Positions 13,794 to 22,502 are shown, numbered from the stretch's first letter. The stretch is DNA of 34,460 nt from an uncultured Christensenella sp. (GCA_910578565.1 CAJTQF010000011.1:1-34460); one strand, 5' to 3'. Numbers and translations are program-made. The notes: generated by a model not told the origin, from the letters alone.

Positions 13794-16040
13794 TTATTCG
13801 TTGTCGCCGCCGTGCGTTACGCCGTTTTCATCGGCATAGACGTCGATATTTTTATCGTCGGTCGTGTCCACCTTAATGCCCTTTTTGTACAGCGGCATCT
13901 TCTTTTTCTTATGGCGCTTTACAAGTATCGGGGTGACTACCGCCGCCGAGATAACTATAAGTCCGCCCAGAACAACGCCGATAATGAAGCCTGCTTTTGC
14001 GCCGGTTGAAAGGCTTTCAAACCAGCTTGCGTCTTTTTCGGGATAAGCCTGCAGGTAAAGGTTTTTCAAATTGTCGGTATAAGCCTTTACGTCGTCATCC
14101 GTCATTTTGCCGAGTACGGAGTAGTAATAATCGCGCTTGTTTGCCGCAATTTCAACGCCGTTAACTTTCTTTACGTCCGCGTAATCCGACCAGTCGCCTT
14201 CAGCCGCCATAAAGTCGTCGTATTTTTTAAGCGATTCTTCCGACCAGTAATGGTTGAAGTCATATTCCTTAATATCTACGTAAGCCTGCGAAAGTTCGTA
14301 AATATATTCCTTTTCGTTTGCAAAGAACGCGTATTTGAGCGCGGACTGCAAGTTTTCGTAAATCTTTTCGTCTATTTCGGAAATGTCTTCGAACACGCCC
14401 GAGTAAAGTTCGTTCAGTTCCTTAATCTGCGCGTTGGTCATCATTTTGCCGTCTTTGTCGTTCAAATCGCAGACCATAGCGTATTCGTACGAAGTCATAT
14501 TTTCGGTCTGGGCAATGAACAGAAGCTGATTATCGTACATTTCGGGCAGATACCAGCCGCTGAGCGAGTCTACGTCCAGAATACGGATTGAAGCGTACTC
14601 CGAATTTTCGTTGCCCGTGGGAAGTCCATTGTAGTCCGAATACACGCCGTCGTAGCAGACGCGGTTTACGGTGTAGCCGTTGCCGCCAGTCAAAGAATAA
14701 TATATATAGTTACTGTCCCCGTGTTTTGCAGTAAAGAGCAAAGTTGCCTGTCCGTCGGTAGTCAGATAAAACCTTGTGTCGTTGTTCACTGCGTCGGGAA
14801 TTTTTCCTTCAACCAGTCCTGCTTTCTGAATACCGTCGCTTGCGAGAATCAGAACGCTTTCAAGCTCGCCGTTGTCGCCGTAAAGATAAATTTTGTTGCT
14901 TGCCGCTTCCTTTTCGGTAATATAGTCGCCGTGACCGTCTTTATCCTGCGAAGTTACGGCGTTCCAGTTATCACCGGTAAGGTCACTGTCGCTTATCGAA
15001 TAGAGCGCGGTTGCGCTGTCGTTGCTGCTTGTAAGGTGCGCGTAACGCGTGAAATACAGATAACCGTTTTCGTAAGAAGAAAGCGAATATGTGTACGAAG
15101 CCCTTTCAAGGCTCTCTTCCGTCGTGCCGTTGAACTGGGTTAAGCTACCGTTGATAACTTCTATTTTACCGTAGCCGTCCAATACAAGGTCGCCGCAGTT
15201 GATATACAGGGGGTCTTTCTCCGCGTCGTAGTCGTCCACGTCAGAAAAATCGTATTCGTTGCGCTCGGTCGCGTCGGCAGTTACGGTGTAAACCTGATTG
15301 TAATACTCCGCGTAAGACGTACCGGTCACAAAATCGGTCACCGTCATAGTATAGAAAATGCGGGGATTTTCAACGTCGGAACAGTCGAAAAGATAACTGC
15401 CCACGTTGTATGCAAGCAAAGTTTTTTCACCCGTTTCGGTATTGTACGAGTAAATGTTGGTGCATTCCGTTCCGTACAGCTTTTCCTTGGTTGCAACGTA
15501 CATTATATAAACCACGCCGTCAACTTCCACGTAACGGTAATCAACGGTGTTGTCCGAAAGCTGGATGAAATAGTTTTTGGTCGTGCCCGTGCCGTCAAGT
15601 TTTGTGCGGCGGAAAGCCAGATGCGAATTCTGAATTTCGCCGTCGCTGTTCTTATCGGTCGAAGGGGTGGTGTAATATACATAATCGCCGTAAATGAATA
15701 AACCCGCGTTTGCGTTGCCCGAATATGCTATAAGGGGTACGACGGTATCGACGGCGGAATAATTGCGGTTAGCAAAATCGTTTTTGGATATGCGCATAAC
15801 AGCGCCCTTTTCCACTTTGCCGAAAGTGTTGTCCGCGGTGTTGTTTTCTTTACCGTTGATAAAATAGATATAGTTGCCCTTTTCCACGGCAAAACCGCCG
15901 TTTGAAACGACTTGTCCGCCGATATCGCCCGCAAGGGGGTCAGCGTTGTAATCCGGTCCGCAAGCCGAGATAAGGAATATGCCGAGCGCGACGATTACCG
16001 CGGCGGCGAAGCATATGATTTTAGTAATAAACTTACGCAT
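13794..16040 (-). CDS. Lipoprotein with beta-propeller-like repeats and a C-terminal membrane helix
   Basis: The 748-aa exported protein is unknown. Residues 1-27 are a lipoprotein signal ending in LISAC (Cys27). Residues about 45-520 carry repeats of the type G-x-YIYF or G-x-YVYYTT (KGNYIYFIN, YGDYVYYTT, NGYLYFTRY), as in DUF5050-like propellers. Residues about 530-660 are helical. GFIIGVVLGGLIVISAAVV (about 683-701) is a clear transmembrane helix followed by KRHKKKK and an acidic tail of about 40 residues that should be cytoplasmic. An N-terminal lipid anchor and a C-terminal helix in one protein is uncommon. SD GGAG precedes the ATG, and its own promoter lies about 40 bases upstream. Confidence 0.85.
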   Translation of the reverse strand: MRKFITKIICFAAAVIVALGIFLISACGPDYNADPLAGDIGGQVVSNGGFAVEKGNYIYFINGKENNTADNTFGKVEKGAVMRISKNDFANRNYSAVDTVVPLIAYSGNANAGLFIYGDYVYYTTPSTDKNSDGEIQNSHLAFRRTKLDGTGTTKNYFIQLSDNTVDYRYVEVDGVVYIMYVATKEKLYGTECTNIYSYNTETGEKTLLAYNVGSYLFDCSDVENPRIFYTMTVTDFVTGTSYAEYYNQVYTVTADATERNEYDFSDVDDYDAEKDPLYINCGDLVLDGYGKIEVINGSLTQFNGTTEESLERASYTYSLSSYENGYLYFTRYAHLTSSNDSATALYSISDSDLTGDNWNAVTSQDKDGHGDYITEKEAASNKIYLYGDNGELESVLILASDGIQKAGLVEGKIPDAVNNDTRFYLTTDGQATLLFTAKHGDSNYIYYSLTGGNGYTVNRVCYDGVYSDYNGLPTGNENSEYASIRILDVDSLSGWYLPEMYDNQLLFIAQTENMTSYEYAMVCDLNDKDGKMMTNAQIKELNELYSGVFEDISEIDEKIYENLQSALKYAFFANEKEYIYELSQAYVDIKEYDFNHYWSEESLKKYDDFMAAEGDWSDYADVKKVNGVEIAANKRDYYYSVLGKMTDDDVKAYTDNLKNLYLQAYPEKDASWFESLSTGAKAGFIIGVVLGGLIVISAAVVTPILVKRHKKKKMPLYKKGIKVDTTDDKNIDVYADENGVTHGGDNE

Positions 16041-16081
16041 ACTTTACTCCGAAAGGATAATAATCCAATTTAACCTTATTA

Positions 16082-16110
16082 ATTATATACCAAACCGTTA
16101 CTTTAAGCAA
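16082..16110 (-). promoter_or_regulatory. Sigma-A promoter of the 748-aa lipoprotein gene
   Basis: On the minus strand: TTGCTT (16105-16110), a 17-base spacer and TATAAT (16082-16087). Confidence 0.7.
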
Positions 16111-16157
16111 TAAATTTGCGCTTGATTTTGACGGAAATTTAAAAAAGGAGATTAATT

Positions 16158-16373
16158 ATTACGGAAAAATTTGCTCTTTTAAACATATTAAAGGCGCTGG
16201 AAGGACTTTCGAATTTCCGGAGCGCGCCCGCCGCAACCGAAAAGGACCTTCCCGAACAGGAAAAGCCGCCCGCCGCCGCGACGGAAAAGTTGCAAAAACC
16301 CAACCCCATGGTTGCCGTTCTGGAACGGCACGAAAGGCTTTCAAACCGCCTGAAACAAAACGGCGCAAAATAA
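16158..16373 (+). CDS. Small protein of 71 aa with a probable ATT start codon
   Basis: The frame from 16155 to the TAA at 16371-16373 reads as a normal small protein: a hydrophobic N-terminal helix (EKFALLNILKALEGL), a Pro/Ala/Glu-rich linker, and a C-terminal PNPMVAVLERHERLSNRL helix. Codon choice matches the neighbours. A strong SD (AAGGAGA, 16145-16151) stands 6 bases before ATT (16158) and 3 before another ATT (16155). No ATG, GTG or TTG exists until an internal ATG at 16308. I therefore propose an ATT start, or an ATG lost by mutation or sequencing error. The function is unknown. Its 3' end overlaps the T-tract of the pfp terminator on the other strand. Confidence 0.6.
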   Translation: MTEKFALLNILKALEGLSNFRSAPAATEKDLPEQEKPPAAATEKLQKPNPMVAVLERHERLSNRLKQNGAK

Positions 16374-16404
16374 AAGCCGCGCCGCTGTACAACAGCGGCG
16401 CGGC
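16366..16404 (-). terminator. Terminator of the phosphofructokinase gene
   Basis: A perfect 13-base stem (16376-16388 with 16392-16404) and a 3-base loop are followed on the minus strand by TTTTATTTTG. Confidence 0.9.
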
Positions 16405-16423
16405 AACAAAACTTTACGTCCGG

Positions 16424-17665
16424 TTATTTTTTAACGGTTGAATTTGCGTGCAGGCGGATATGTCTGGGCAACCCGTTTATCCACAGAGGCGCAATTTCCG
16501 CCTGTATGAGCGGGTAAATGTAGTGTACAAGCTCGGGCTTTACGTTTGCCCCGTCTTCGGTTATCCATTCAAGCGGGACTTTCTTTTCAACGTTCGCTAT
16601 ATAGTGAACGTCGGCAGGTTCGGTAATGCACATATACGGGTCGTCCGAAACCCTTTTTAAAGTAATCACCTGACCCGTAAGTCCTTCAAACGCCGCCTTG
16701 ACCGCCGCGCCGCCCGCGTTGAACGCTTCCGTCATATCGACGCGCGCCATAATGTGGGACGCGCAGCGCTGCAACGAAGACAGCTCTATCGCCCTTGTCT
16801 TTACCCCGTACTTTTCGGCAACTTTGCCCGCCAGAAATCTTGCGGTGCCCGCAAGCTGCTTGTGCCCGAACGCGTCCACGTAATCAACGTGGTCGGAAAG
16901 TTCGCAGACGTATCTTCCGTCCGCCACTTTCACGCCTTCGGATACGGCAATGACAATAGAGCGGTTCTGCTTTAACAGTTTGCCCGTTCTCTTCAGAAAT
17001 TCGTCTATGTCGAAAACTCTCTCGGGCAGATATATTTCGTCCACTCCTTCGCAGTCTTCTCCCTTTGCCAGCGCGGTAGCCGCGGTAAGCCAGCCCGCGT
17101 TACGCCCCATTACTTCTATCACGGACACAACCGGATAGTCGTAAACAAGACCGTCGCGGATAATTTCCTTGGTGGTAGCCGCTATGTATTTAGCCGCGCT
17201 GCCGTAGCCGGGGGTATGGTCGGTTATTGCAAGGTCGTTGTCTATGGTCTTGGGTACGCCTATAAAACGGATAGGGCTCTTTTTCTTCACGCCGTAATCG
17301 GACAGCTTTTTTATGGTGTCCATAGAGTCGTTGCCACCGATATAGAAAAATGCGTGAATTTCAAGTTCTTTCAGTATATCGAATATTTTATCGTAAGTTT
17401 TTTCGTTGCCTTCTATGTCGGGCAATTTGTAACGGCAGGAACCGAGAAAGGACGAAGGCGTTCTTTTTAAAAGGTCCATATCCAAATCGCTCTTAATGCG
17501 TACGGAAAGGTCAACCACGTCGCCGTCCAAAAGTCCTTTAATGCCGTGTACCATTCCATAGACTTTATCCGCCCCTCTGTCCTTTGCGGTCTTGTATACG
17601 CCGAGAAGGGAAGAGTTGATTACCGCGGTAGGTCCGCCGGATTGTCCTACGATTACGTTTTTCAT
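16424..17665 (-). CDS. pfp: Pyrophosphate-dependent 6-phosphofructokinase
   Basis: It interconverts fructose 6-phosphate and fructose 1,6-bisphosphate, here most likely with PPi as phosphoryl donor, in cytoplasmic glycolysis. The donor call rests on two residues: GGNDS in place of the ATP-type GGDGS, and PKTIDND in place of PGTIDND. Other family blocks are GQSGGPTAVIN at the N-terminus, HTPGYGSAAKYIA, EVMGRNAGWLTA and the substrate-site IALSSLQRCASHI-like stretch (IELSSLQRC). The 413-aa length fits the long non-allosteric clade. SD GGAG precedes the ATG, with its own promoter and terminator. PPi use is known in many anaerobic Clostridia and saves ATP. Confidence 0.93.
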   Translation of the reverse strand: MKNVIVGQSGGPTAVINSSLLGVYKTAKDRGADKVYGMVHGIKGLLDGDVVDLSVRIKSDLDMDLLKRTPSSFLGSCRYKLPDIEGNEKTYDKIFDILKELEIHAFFYIGGNDSMDTIKKLSDYGVKKKSPIRFIGVPKTIDNDLAITDHTPGYGSAAKYIAATTKEIIRDGLVYDYPVVSVIEVMGRNAGWLTAATALAKGEDCEGVDEIYLPERVFDIDEFLKRTGKLLKQNRSIVIAVSEGVKVADGRYVCELSDHVDYVDAFGHKQLAGTARFLAGKVAEKYGVKTRAIELSSLQRCASHIMARVDMTEAFNAGGAAVKAAFEGLTGQVITLKRVSDDPYMCITEPADVHYIANVEKKVPLEWITEDGANVKPELVHYIYPLIQAEIAPLWINGLPRHIRLHANSTVKK

Positions 17666-17715
17666 TTTATTCTCCAGTTATTTTGATTACGCGGACAAGC
17701 CGCCGATATACCTGT

Positions 17716-17744
17716 ATTATAATATAGGTCTGAAAAAAAAGCAA
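17716..17744 (-). promoter_or_regulatory. Sigma-A promoter of pfp
   Basis: On the minus strand: TTGCTT (17739-17744), a 17-base spacer and TATAAT (17716-17721). Confidence 0.7.
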
Positions 17745-17790
17745 CGGCAAAATGATAAAAATTTACTATTTTTGAAAATAATTACAATTT

Positions 17791-19203
17791 TTACGGTTTG
17801 CTCTTAGAACTGAATTTGCCCGTTACCGCAAAGACGATAGTCAAAGGAATAGCCACGATTACCTGCAAACCGAGTATAACCGAAAATACGGCAATTAATA
17901 TAACGACAGCTATATCGGGTAAAATGCCCGATGTGCGGTAATAATGTTTTTCCTGACACATGGTAAACGTAAGCTCGCCGTCGGGCAGGCTGTCGAAGTG
18001 CAAACCGTAACCGCCTTCAACCTTTTGGAAATCTCCCAACGGACAGCCCGTAATATAGTACGGCGTATTTACCGTTATATCAAGACTGCCGAACCCGGCC
18101 CAGCATTTTGCGGGCGATAAAAGATATCTGTATTCGTATACGGCGGACGAATAATTTCCGTTTATATTCGGATAGAGCGGAGCGGTGACTTCGTTCTCGA
18201 GTCTTCCGCCTGCGGGTACGGTAAGGCGGTACTCGAACCAGCGCATAAGACTGTTTGGCATTGCAAAGTCCAGACAGCCGTATCTGTCAAGGTATTCTAT
18301 AGCCGCGTTATACCAGTCCGTTTCCGAAACGCCGTAATACTCGTCGTAATAAACAAGCATAACGTCCTTGAAAGTGATATCCCGCTCCGTAACGTTGATT
18401 TTATCGGCAATATCGTCCCCGAACAGCGGCCAGGACTGATTGAACGAAAACTCCGGTTCGGCGTCTTTGCCGATAACGAACAGATAAATCACACTGCCGT
18501 TTTTCACATAAGAAACGGGGTCGGCGCCGCCTTCATAAGGCAAGAGCACGTAGGGTGTTTCGTCAAACTGGGCGCCCGCGACGCTGTAAAAAACACGGGT
18601 ATTGCTTTTATCGTAATCGAGTTTAACGTACACCCCTTTTGTCCCGTCAAATCCCGAAAACCTGCAAGTGTAATAATGAACGGGCATATCGGGGGAATAA
18701 AATTCGTCTTCTTTATATCCGTCAAGAATTTTGGCAACGTCCCGTTCGGCGTTAAACTCGCCGTAACTCAGCGTGTGCCGCACAGAACTTTCAATTCTTT
18801 CGCCGCCTGCCGTTACAAGGTATTTGCCGCTTTCGTCAATGTGTTCGCCCAGATACGACGTGTATTCCCCGAAAGGAAACACAAGGGTCATATTAACTTC
18901 GTAATCCGCAGGATTGTAAAAATTGTAATGCGCGGTTACTTTTGCGTCGTAAGCGTCGAATTCTTCCTGTTCGTAATAATAATTGGCGGGGAAAGTCTGT
19001 ATATCAAAGGTAAGCGTTTCGCTCTCCACAATTACGGGGCAGTTTTCGTCGGTAACAAGCATACCGGACGACGCACTGCCGTACCAGTCCTTCTGCGCCG
19101 AGTTTGCGCCCGCAGATACCGCGGGGATTGCGGCAATGCCGAAAACCAGCGCAAGCGCGGCAATAAGCGCGCCTGTTTTAAGTCTTAAACGGTTGCTCTT
19201 CAT
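17791..19203 (-). CDS. Exported membrane-anchored protein of unknown function
   Basis: The 470-aa product starts at 19203, after GGAGT; the open frame continues upstream to 19371 but those residues lack signal-peptide character. A classic signal peptide spans about residues 1-33 (KSNRLRLK, hydrophobic core, AVSAGA). The body is beta-rich and aromatic, with VTAHYNFYNPADYEVNMTLVFPFG at about 80-103 (quoted in part: YNFYNPADYEVNM) as in proteins with an extracytoplasmic beta-sandwich. One C-terminal helix (about 430-460) precedes FSSKSKP, giving a type I topology with most of the protein outside. No catalytic motif is recognised. It is divergent from sdaA, and the two have back-to-back promoters. 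Confidence 0.8.
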   Translation of the reverse strand: MKSNRLRLKTGALIAALALVFGIAAIPAVSAGANSAQKDWYGSASSGMLVTDENCPVIVESETLTFDIQTFPANYYYEQEEFDAYDAKVTAHYNFYNPADYEVNMTLVFPFGEYTSYLGEHIDESGKYLVTAGGERIESSVRHTLSYGEFNAERDVAKILDGYKEDEFYSPDMPVHYYTCRFSGFDGTKGVYVKLDYDKSNTRVFYSVAGAQFDETPYVLLPYEGGADPVSYVKNGSVIYLFVIGKDAEPEFSFNQSWPLFGDDIADKINVTERDITFKDVMLVYYDEYYGVSETDWYNAAIEYLDRYGCLDFAMPNSLMRWFEYRLTVPAGGRLENEVTAPLYPNINGNYSSAVYEYRYLLSPAKCWAGFGSLDITVNTPYYITGCPLGDFQKVEGGYGLHFDSLPDGELTFTMCQEKHYYRTSGILPDIAVVILIAVFSVILGLQVIVAIPLTIVFAVTGKFSSKSKP

Positions 19204-19269
19204 AAAAGTACTCCTTTGACTTACAATAAAACTCCGTTTTCGGTATTTTATTGTTTTGCTACTGATTAT

Positions 19270-19298
19270 ATTATACTGCAAATATTTATTTTTTTCAA
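19270..19298 (-). promoter_or_regulatory. Sigma-A promoter of the 470-aa exported protein
   Basis: On the minus strand: TTGAAA (19293-19298), a 17-base spacer and TATAAT (19270-19275). A second TATAAT overlaps 5 bases downstream. Confidence 0.7.
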
Positions 19299-19303
19299 TA
19301 GTA

Positions 19304-19332
19304 TTGACAAAATTTAAGCCGCAGTTTAAAAT
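19304..19332 (+). promoter_or_regulatory. Sigma-A promoter of sdaA
   Basis: TTGACA (19304-19309), a 17-base spacer and TAAAAT (19327-19332). It lies head to head with the minus-strand promoter at 19270-19298. Confidence 0.8.
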
Positions 19333-19365
19333 ATGAAAAGAGCAATTATTCAGACGGAGTAAATT

Positions 19366-20595
19366 ATGCAATCGCTGCGTGAGTTATACAAAATCGGCAG
19401 GGGACCTTCGAGTTCGCACACAATGGGTCCCGAAAAAGCCGCGCAAATTATGAAAGAGCGCTACCCGCAGGCGGACTTTTTTAAAGCAACCCTTTACGGT
19501 TCGCTTGCAATGACGGGCAAGGGACACCGCACGGACGAAATTATTACGCTTACCTTCGCGCCTGTAAAATGCGAAGTAATATGGGACGGTACCGCCCCCT
19601 GCCCCGTTCACCCCAACACTATGGATGTGGAAGGGTTTAAAGACAACAAAAGCATATGCAGACACCGCGTTTACAGCGTGGGCGGCGGAACCGTGGTTTT
19701 CGAAGGCGAACCCGCCGAAAAATACATACCCTTTGCGGACGGCAACATTTATCCGCTGAACACCTATAAAGAGATTAAAGCGCACTGCAAGAAAAACAAT
19801 ATCAGGCTTTGGCAGTACGCCGTAGAGTGCGAAGGCGAAGAAATTCTGGACTACCTTGCCGTAATCTGGGAGAGAATGAAACAGACCGTACACGAAGGAC
19901 TTACCACTTCGGGTACTCTTCCCGGCTGTCTTGAAACGCAAAGGCGGGCGCAAAAACTTTTTAACCAGCGCCACATTGACGAGTCTGCCCAGACCCGCGA
20001 AAACAGGCTGGTATGCTCTTACGCGTTTGCAACGGGCGAACAGAACGCCGCCGGCGGCATTATAGTCACCGCGCCGACCTGCGGGGCGTGCGGGGTAGTG
20101 CCTTCGGTACTGAAATACATGCAGGAAACAAAGGGATTTTCCGACCGGCAAATTGTACAGGCGTTGGCGGCGGGCGGAATTATAGGTAATCTCATAAAAA
20201 CGAACGCTTCTATAAGCGGCGCGGAATGCGGCTGTCAAGCGGAAATCGGTTCGGCTTGTTCTATGGCTGCCGCCGCGCTTGCGGAATTGTTCGAAATGGG
20301 TCTGGGACAAATTGAATACGCCGCAGAAGTTGCTATGGAACACCATCTCGGGCTGACATGCGACCCAATTGCGGGTTTAGTCCAGATACCCTGCATAGAA
20401 CGCAACGCGGTTGCCGCCATGCGCGCGATAAACGCGCTGTCGCTTGCAAATTTTCTGACCGATTCACGCAAAATCAGCTTTGACGTTATAGTTAAAACAA
20501 TGTACAACACGGGGATAGATTTGCTTAACAGCTACCGCGAAACTTCTTCGGGCGGGCTTGCAAAATATTACGCCATCCGCGACGATTCAGACTGA
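19366..20595 (+). CDS. sdaA: L-serine dehydratase, iron-sulphur type, single chain
   Basis: It converts L-serine to pyruvate and ammonia with a [4Fe-4S] cluster. The N-terminal beta-type domain holds SIGPSSSHTMGP-like residues (GRGPSSSHTMGPEKAA, about 13-28). The C-terminal alpha-type domain has TAPTCGACGVVPSVL, the cluster region GAECGCQAEIGSACS (about 285-299) and the CDPIAGLVQIPCIERN block. At 409 aa both domains are in one chain; many Firmicutes split them into sdaAA and sdaAB. The start follows CGGAG. It competes for serine with the CysE encoded about 8 kb away, and fits a fermentative, amino-acid-using lifestyle. Confidence 0.94.
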   Translation: MQSLRELYKIGRGPSSSHTMGPEKAAQIMKERYPQADFFKATLYGSLAMTGKGHRTDEIITLTFAPVKCEVIWDGTAPCPVHPNTMDVEGFKDNKSICRHRVYSVGGGTVVFEGEPAEKYIPFADGNIYPLNTYKEIKAHCKKNNIRLWQYAVECEGEEILDYLAVIWERMKQTVHEGLTTSGTLPGCLETQRRAQKLFNQRHIDESAQTRENRLVCSYAFATGEQNAAGGIIVTAPTCGACGVVPSVLKYMQETKGFSDRQIVQALAAGGIIGNLIKTNASISGAECGCQAEIGSACSMAAAALAELFEMGLGQIEYAAEVAMEHHLGLTCDPIAGLVQIPCIERNAVAAMRAINALSLANFLTDSRKISFDVIVKTMYNTGIDLLNSYRETSSGGLAKYYAIRDDSD

Positions 20596-20611
20596 TATGC
20601 CTTACACATTA

Positions 20612-20655
20612 AAACAGCCGCGCGTGCATAGCACGCGCGGCTTATTATTTATTTT
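20612..20655. terminator. Bidirectional terminator between sdaA and a membrane-protein gene
   Basis: A perfect 11-base stem (GCCGCGCGTGC 20617-20627 with 20631-20641) and a 3-base loop are flanked by T-rich DNA on the plus side (TTATTATTTATTTT) and TGTTTT on the minus side. It can serve both convergent genes. Confidence 0.85.
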
Positions 20656-20659
20656 AAAA

Positions 20660-21184
20660 TTATTTTGATTTTACGAAAAGCGGAACAAGCGCGGCAACGC
20701 CTGCGAGAACGGAGAAAATTCCGCCGACTATCGCACCCGCTCCCAGTTTAAGCTGTTCTTTTATAGTGCTGATATATTCGTCCTTTAAATCGCCTTCAAG
20801 TTTGGTATAAGGCGCGCAAAGCTGAATTGTCAAGAAGTACAGAACGCCCGCCGCAATAAGCGAAGCCACCGCTATAAAAGGAAGAATTTTCCCGCCTCTA
20901 CCGAAGAGCGATACAACGGCGCAAACAATACCGATTGCTATGAGTATGTAAGTCAGAATATTCGCGGACGCAGAAAAAATGCGCGTCTCCACCGTACCTA
21001 CCAAAGCGTCGGTTTTGTTGACGTAACCGAAAGCAAGGTCCATGCCGGAGTAACTTTGCGTCTTTCCCAACACTTCCGCAACCGCCGCGGGTGCAAACAT
21101 CATAAAGAATGCAACCAACGCGAACAAAATGCTTACGCAGGTAATAATTTTACCAAGGTTCTTTTTTACAGATTTCTTCTTCAT
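20660..21184 (-). CDS. Small integral membrane protein, four helices, unknown
   Basis: The 174-aa protein begins with a basic KKKSVKKNLGK and has four hydrophobic segments (about residues 13-34, 72-93, 101-120 and 148-170). A loop of about 40 residues between helices 1 and 2 and a shorter one between 3 and 4 should lie outside. No family is recognised. A perfect SD (AGGAGG) and a good promoter suggest solid expression. It stands alone between convergent sdaA and the ribosomal-protein operon. Confidence 0.8.
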   Translation of the reverse strand: MKKKSVKKNLGKIITCVSILFALVAFFMMFAPAAVAEVLGKTQSYSGMDLAFGYVNKTDALVGTVETRIFSASANILTYILIAIGIVCAVVSLFGRGGKILPFIAVASLIAAGVLYFLTIQLCAPYTKLEGDLKDEYISTIKEQLKLGAGAIVGGIFSVLAGVAALVPLFVKSK

Positions 21185-21216
21185 AAATATCCTCCTGAAA
21201 TCTCTTTATCAGGTAA

Positions 21217-21245
21217 ATTATACCACAACAAATTTTACAAATCAA
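21217..21245 (-). promoter_or_regulatory. Sigma-A promoter of the four-helix membrane protein
   Basis: On the minus strand: TTGATT (21240-21245), a 17-base spacer and TATAAT (21217-21222). Confidence 0.7.
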
Positions 21246-21312
21246 TAGTATCGTAAAAATTTATAGTCTGACATTATTAATTTATGCTGTTACGTAAAAA
21301 AATGAAACGGCG

Positions 21313-21343
21313 ACAAAAAAAAGCAACCCGTAAGAGTTGCTTT
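21313..21343 (-). terminator. Terminator of rplM-rpsI
   Basis: Arms AAAGCAAC (21320-21327) and GTTGCTTT (21336-21343) with an 8-base loop are followed on the minus strand by a run of T residues. Confidence 0.85.
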
Positions 21344-21356
21344 AATTTTTTGTTGA

Positions 21357-21770
21357 TTATCTCTTTGAGAACTGGGGAGCGCGGCGGGCTTTTTTCAAGC
21401 CGTACTTCTTCCTTTCCTTGACTCTCGGGTCGCGGGTTAAGAAGCCTTCTTTCTTTAAAGCGGGACGGCATCCGTCTTCAGCCTGCAACAATGCGCGCGC
21501 AATACCAAGGCGGATAGCGTTTGCCTGTCCGGTATAGCCGCCGCCGTATACGTTTACCAAAACGTCGTATTTAGCTTCCACGCCCAAAAGGGTAAGGGGT
21601 TGCTTTACAACGTACTGCAAAACCGACTGGGGGAAATAATCTTCGAAAGCTCTTTCGTTAATTTCAATTACACCCGAACCTGCGGGAATAAGACGAACGC
21701 GGGCGATTGCCTTTTTTCTTCTTCCTGTTCCCCAGAATTGAAGTTTTTTCTTTAAATTAGCCTTTGCCAT
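21357..21770 (-). CDS. rpsI: 30S ribosomal protein uS9
   Basis: The protein binds the 3' major domain of 16S rRNA, and its basic C-terminal tail reaches the P-site tRNA. The core GTGRRKKAIARVRLIPAGSG, the VYGGGYTGQANAIRLGIARAL block and the C-terminal RDPRVKERKKYGLKKARRAPQFSKR (last residues QFSKR) are all intact. At 137 aa it is normal for the family with a slightly long N-terminus. It follows rplM by 18 bases, the universal order. Confidence 0.98.
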   Translation of the reverse strand: MAKANLKKKLQFWGTGRRKKAIARVRLIPAGSGVIEINERAFEDYFPQSVLQYVVKQPLTLLGVEAKYDVLVNVYGGGYTGQANAIRLGIARALLQAEDGCRPALKKEGFLTRDPRVKERKKYGLKKARRAPQFSKR

Positions 21771-21788
21771 AATTTTTCCTCTTACCTT

Positions 21789-22220
21789 TTAAAATAATTT
21801 AAGCTCTTCGGGCTTCTGCGCCGCGTGGTTGTGTTCCGCACCCTTATAAACGCGCAGTTTTTTAATCATATCCCTGCCAAGCGAGTTTTTGGGCAACATT
21901 CCCTTTACCGCTTCGTATACGGCAAGGTCGCTTTTTTCGGCAAGCATCTTTTTGTAAGATATTTCTTTAAGACCGCCGATATAGCCCGTGTGGTATCTGT
22001 AAAATTTGTCGTCCAGTTTTTTACCCGTTAAAACGACTTTATCGCTGTTTAAAACGATTACGAAATCGCCCGTGTCAACGTTGGGGGTAAAAGTGGGTTT
22101 GTTTTTGCCGCGCAAAATACCCGCCACCTTTGACGCAAGTCTGCCGAGAGGGACGCCTGCCGCGTCTACAACGTACCATTTTCTTTCAACTGTCTCGGCT
22201 TTTGCCATGTAGGTTTTCAT
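21789..22220 (-). CDS. rplM: 50S ribosomal protein uL13
   Basis: An early-assembling protein of the large subunit, 143 aa. KWYVVDAAGVPLGRLASKVA, the FVIVLNSDKVVLTGKK strand, KFYRYHTGYIGGLK and AVKGMLPKNSLGRDMIKKLRVY are the expected blocks. A strong SD (AAGGAG) precedes the ATG. The leader is about 80 bases; L13 leaders with autoregulatory structure are known in Firmicutes, but I cannot identify one here with confidence. Confidence 0.98.
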   Translation of the reverse strand: MKTYMAKAETVERKWYVVDAAGVPLGRLASKVAGILRGKNKPTFTPNVDTGDFVIVLNSDKVVLTGKKLDDKFYRYHTGYIGGLKEISYKKMLAEKSDLAVYEAVKGMLPKNSLGRDMIKKLRVYKGAEHNHAAQKPEELKLF

Positions 22221-22309
22221 TGTTCGCTCCTTATACTTATTTCACGAAAATCCGTTAAAAAATTTTCGGCGTAAATAATAAAATTGTTATTTCATTCAAA
22301 CGTAAACTT

Positions 22310-22338
22310 ATTTTATTATTTTATAAAATTCCTGTCAA
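22310..22338 (-). promoter_or_regulatory. Sigma-A promoter of rplM-rpsI
   Basis: On the minus strand: TTGACA (22333-22338), a 17-base spacer and TAAAAT (22310-22315). The leader would be about 80 bases. Confidence 0.8.
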
Positions 22339-22434
22339 GCTGTTTTGTGTCGGGTTTTTAAAGTTTTTTATAAATTTTGAAAATTTTTTAAAGGCGGCAA
22401 TTTTTACCAAAAAATTTGTTTTTCGCCAAAAACC

Positions 22435-22464
22435 TTTACAAAAGGCGCCCGAATGTAATATAAT
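22435..22464 (+). promoter_or_regulatory. Sigma-A promoter of the glycosyltransferase gene
   Basis: TTTACA (22435-22440), an 18-base spacer and TATAAT (22459-22464). It is divergent from the rplM promoter. Confidence 0.65.
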
Positions 22465-22502
22465 TATATAGTAAAGTGAAAACACCAAAAAAACGGGAAA
22501 TT

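Noticed and set aside
16159..16392. Minus-strand 77-codon ORF opposite the ATT-start gene
   Set aside because: It overlaps the pfp terminator hairpin and has no SD, while the plus frame has SD and protein-like composition.
19384..20346. Minus-strand 320-codon ORF within sdaA
   Set aside because: A shadow of the well-conserved serine dehydratase; the translation has no recognisable family.
22221..22300. L13 leader autoregulatory element before rplM
   Set aside because: A leader of the right length exists, but I could not find the conserved structure with confidence by eye; a covariance-model search would decide.
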